Assembly (NCBI RefSeq): GCF_008629675.1
Contig: NZ_VWOX01000016.1
Coordinates: forward strand, 62,001 to 126,000
Reading direction: 5' to 3'
From: Roseiconus nitratireducens
GTDB lineage: Bacteria; Planctomycetota; Planctomycetia; Pirellulales; Pirellulaceae
Length of the DNA stretch: 64,000 bases
Positions within the stretch are counted from its first letter, which is position 1. Each line of letters begins with the position of its first letter. The translations under genes and the position numbers were made by a program. The notes under the pieces are model-generated. The model was not told the origin of the DNA, did no database searches, and worked only from the letters and a program-made list of their open reading frames with translations. Of the stretch, positions 62,766-64,000 are shown in pieces.

Positions 62766-63692
62766 ATGATCACATTGACGGGGTTCGGAAAGGATTATGG
62801 CGACTTCACCGCGGTCCAGGAGCTGGATCTGCATATCGAAGCCGGTGAGACGTTTGGCTTCATCGGCCCCAACGGCGCCGGCAAAAGCACCACCATTCGG
62901 TTTTTAGCGACCCTGCTGCGGGCCAGCCGCGGACACGGTGAAGTCGCCGGATGTGATGTGATGCAGGATCCTGTCGGCGTTCGACAGGCCGTCGGTTACA
63001 TGCCCGACAACTTTGGCGTCTATGACGGGATGCGGGTTTGGGAGTTTCTGGACTTTTTCGCCGTGGCCTATCGGATCGGCCGCAGCGAACGCAAGCAGAT
63101 CATCGACAACGTGCTGGAACTGTTGGATCTGACGCACAAGCGGGACGACTTCGTCAACGGTCTCTCGCGGGGGATGAAGCAGCGACTGTGTCTGGCCAAG
63201 ACGCTGGTTCACGATCCCCCGGTATTGATTCTGGACGAGCCCGCGAGCGGGTTGGATCCCCGGGCCCGCGTCGAAGTCAAAGAGCTGCTGAAGGAACTGC
63301 GGCGGATGGGAAAGACGATTCTGATCAGCAGCCACATTCTGACGGAGCTTGCCGATTGCTGTACCTCGATCGGGATCATCGAGCGCGGCCAGTTATTGAT
63401 GAGCGGGCCGATCAATCAGGTGTACCGCCAAATCCGCCGGAACCGAATGGTCGAGATCCAATTCGTGAAGAATGCCGACATCGGTCTGTCGATCCTGCGC
63501 AGCAGCCCGCACCTTCGGTCACTTGATCACGAGACGACGCGCGTGGTCGCGGAGTTGGAAACGGACGACGAAGGTTTGGCGACTTTGATGGAAACCCTGA
63601 TCGCCGAAGGCGTTCGGATGCGGTCGTTCAATGATCGGGATCCAACCTTGGAAGACGTGTTCATGACCGTCACCAAAGGCCTGGTCACGTGA
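62766..63692 (+). CDS. ABC transporter ATP-binding protein (GldA/CcmA type)
   Basis: A 308-residue ATPase. Walker A is GPNGAGKST at 34-42, the signature is the variant LSRGMKQRL instead of LSGGQ, Walker B is VLILDEPASGLDP and the switch histidine is in ILISSHIL. A C-terminal ~90-residue extension (RMVEIQFVKNADIGL.. TLEDVFMTVTKGLVT) is typical of multidrug/gliding-type exporters. The stop overlaps the next start by four bases (GTGA at 63689-63692). No permease with a classical ABC2 signature is seen before the window ends. Confidence 0.92.
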   Translation: MITLTGFGKDYGDFTAVQELDLHIEAGETFGFIGPNGAGKSTTIRFLATLLRASRGHGEVAGCDVMQDPVGVRQAVGYMPDNFGVYDGMRVWEFLDFFAVAYRIGRSERKQIIDNVLELLDLTHKRDDFVNGLSRGMKQRLCLAKTLVHDPPVLILDEPASGLDPRARVEVKELLKELRRMGKTILISSHILTELADCCTSIGIIERGQLLMSGPINQVYRQIRRNRMVEIQFVKNADIGLSILRSSPHLRSLDHETTRVVAELETDDEGLATLMETLIAEGVRMRSFNDRDPTLEDVFMTVTKGLVT

Positions 63693-64000
63693 GACGTTGG
63701 CTTCCGTCATGCCTGTTCGTCATGGCGGTACTGATAGCGGTGATGTCGCCGACCCTGTTGGGCCAGCGTTACGCCTTTCGCGACGTCAATCACTTTTACC
63801 TGCCGTTGTACGGGTACGTCGGACAACGCACGGCGGAACAGTGGCTGCCGCTTTGGAACCCGCTGGACCACAGCGGGTTGCCGTTGGTCGGTGAGTCGTC
63901 GACGGCGGTGCTGTACCCGGTTCGGTACGTCCTGTTTTCGTTGCCGCTGGCGACGACAACGGCAATGAACGCGTACTTGTTGCTGCACGTGCTGCTGGCC
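63689..64000 (+). CDS. YfhO-like polytopic membrane protein (5' part, cut by window end)
   Basis: The frame opens at GTG 63689, overlapping the ABC ATPase stop by four bases, and stays open for 104 codons to the last base. It begins with a membrane helix (LFVMAVLIAVMSPTLL), then YAFRDVNHFYLPLYGYV, WLPLWNPLDHSGLPLVGES and a second hydrophobic region (VLYPVRYVLFSLPLA). The RD-NHFYLPLY and PLWNP-GLPL pattern matches the YfhO/GT-C-like membrane protein family, which often has 10-14 helices. Only the first ~15% is visible. Coupling to the ABC gene suggests a shared function in envelope glycan or lipid handling. Confidence 0.75.
   Translation, partial: MRRWLPSCLFVMAVLIAVMSPTLLGQRYAFRDVNHFYLPLYGYVGQRTAEQWLPLWNPLDHSGLPLVGESSTAVLYPVRYVLFSLPLATTTAMNAYLLLHVLLA

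Overview
The window reads as a chromosome segment of a GC-rich planctomycete, most likely a Pirellulaceae member (Rhodopirellula/Stieleria-like). The reasons are the lineage-typical families: DUF1501 paired with DUF1549/DUF1553 cytochrome proteins, split PVC-type dehydrogenase/heme CxxCH proteins, a secreted sulfatase, a suppressor-of-fused protein, GYF_2 proteins, DUF4129 and an NPYAAP membrane protein. Few genes have a Shine-Dalgarno sequence, and GTG/TTG starts are common. No phage, insertion sequence, CRISPR array or rRNA was seen. One tRNA, tRNA-Glu(UUC), was found on the minus strand at 56426-56498. The assignment rests on recognised families, not on a database search.

Layout. 1-0.46 kb: a small conserved hypothetical. 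0.9-8.2 kb: a tight four-gene plus-strand operon, namely a zinc-ribbon TRAFAC-type GTPase, a membrane protein with a GTPase-associated (GAP1-type) N-terminal domain, a 962-aa membrane coiled-coil protein and a double GYF_2 membrane protein. This is the best candidate for a poorly described system. 8.2-8.6 kb: three two-hairpin repeats. 8.6-16.5 kb: an anti-sigma/FecR-like membrane protein, a CDF-type transporter, an LPG-synthase-like flippase, an ECF sigma factor with its putative anti-sigma factor, and a PIN-TRAM membrane nuclease. 17.1-25.6 kb: a minus-strand four-gene operon (DUF1501, PPC protein, DUF1549/1553, cytochrome-WD40). 26.3-30.4 kb: a second DUF1501 + DUF1549/1553 pair.

30.7-46.8 kb is mostly housekeeping and single genes: two convergent orphans, a small membrane protein, aroA, a sulfatase, a UvrD/PcrA helicase, a DUF2237 protein, a TPR-like membrane protein plus an RluA-type pseudouridine synthase, RadC, an alkaline phosphatase and a suppressor-of-fused protein. 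46.8-50.4 kb: a PVC dehydrogenase and its heme/HEAT partner encoded as two genes. 50.7-55.9 kb: a small membrane protein, queG, an HTTM (VKGC-like) protein and a methionine-rich HEAT-like protein, the last three with overlapping ends. 55.9-57.1 kb: a gene-poor stretch with tRNA-Glu. 57.1-64.0 kb: a plus-strand cluster of a GYF protein, a DUF4129 protein with 17 SQSGQ-type repeats, a GATase-like lipoprotein, an ABC ATPase and the start of a YfhO-like membrane protein cut by the window end.

The intergenic spaces are full of short palindromic repeats of at least three families (GTTCC..GGAAC double hairpins, CCACGCTC..GAGCGTGG elements, and a 118-bp GCTAGCCGC element), plus a 158-bp tandem array. 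These explain most of the longer non-coding gaps.
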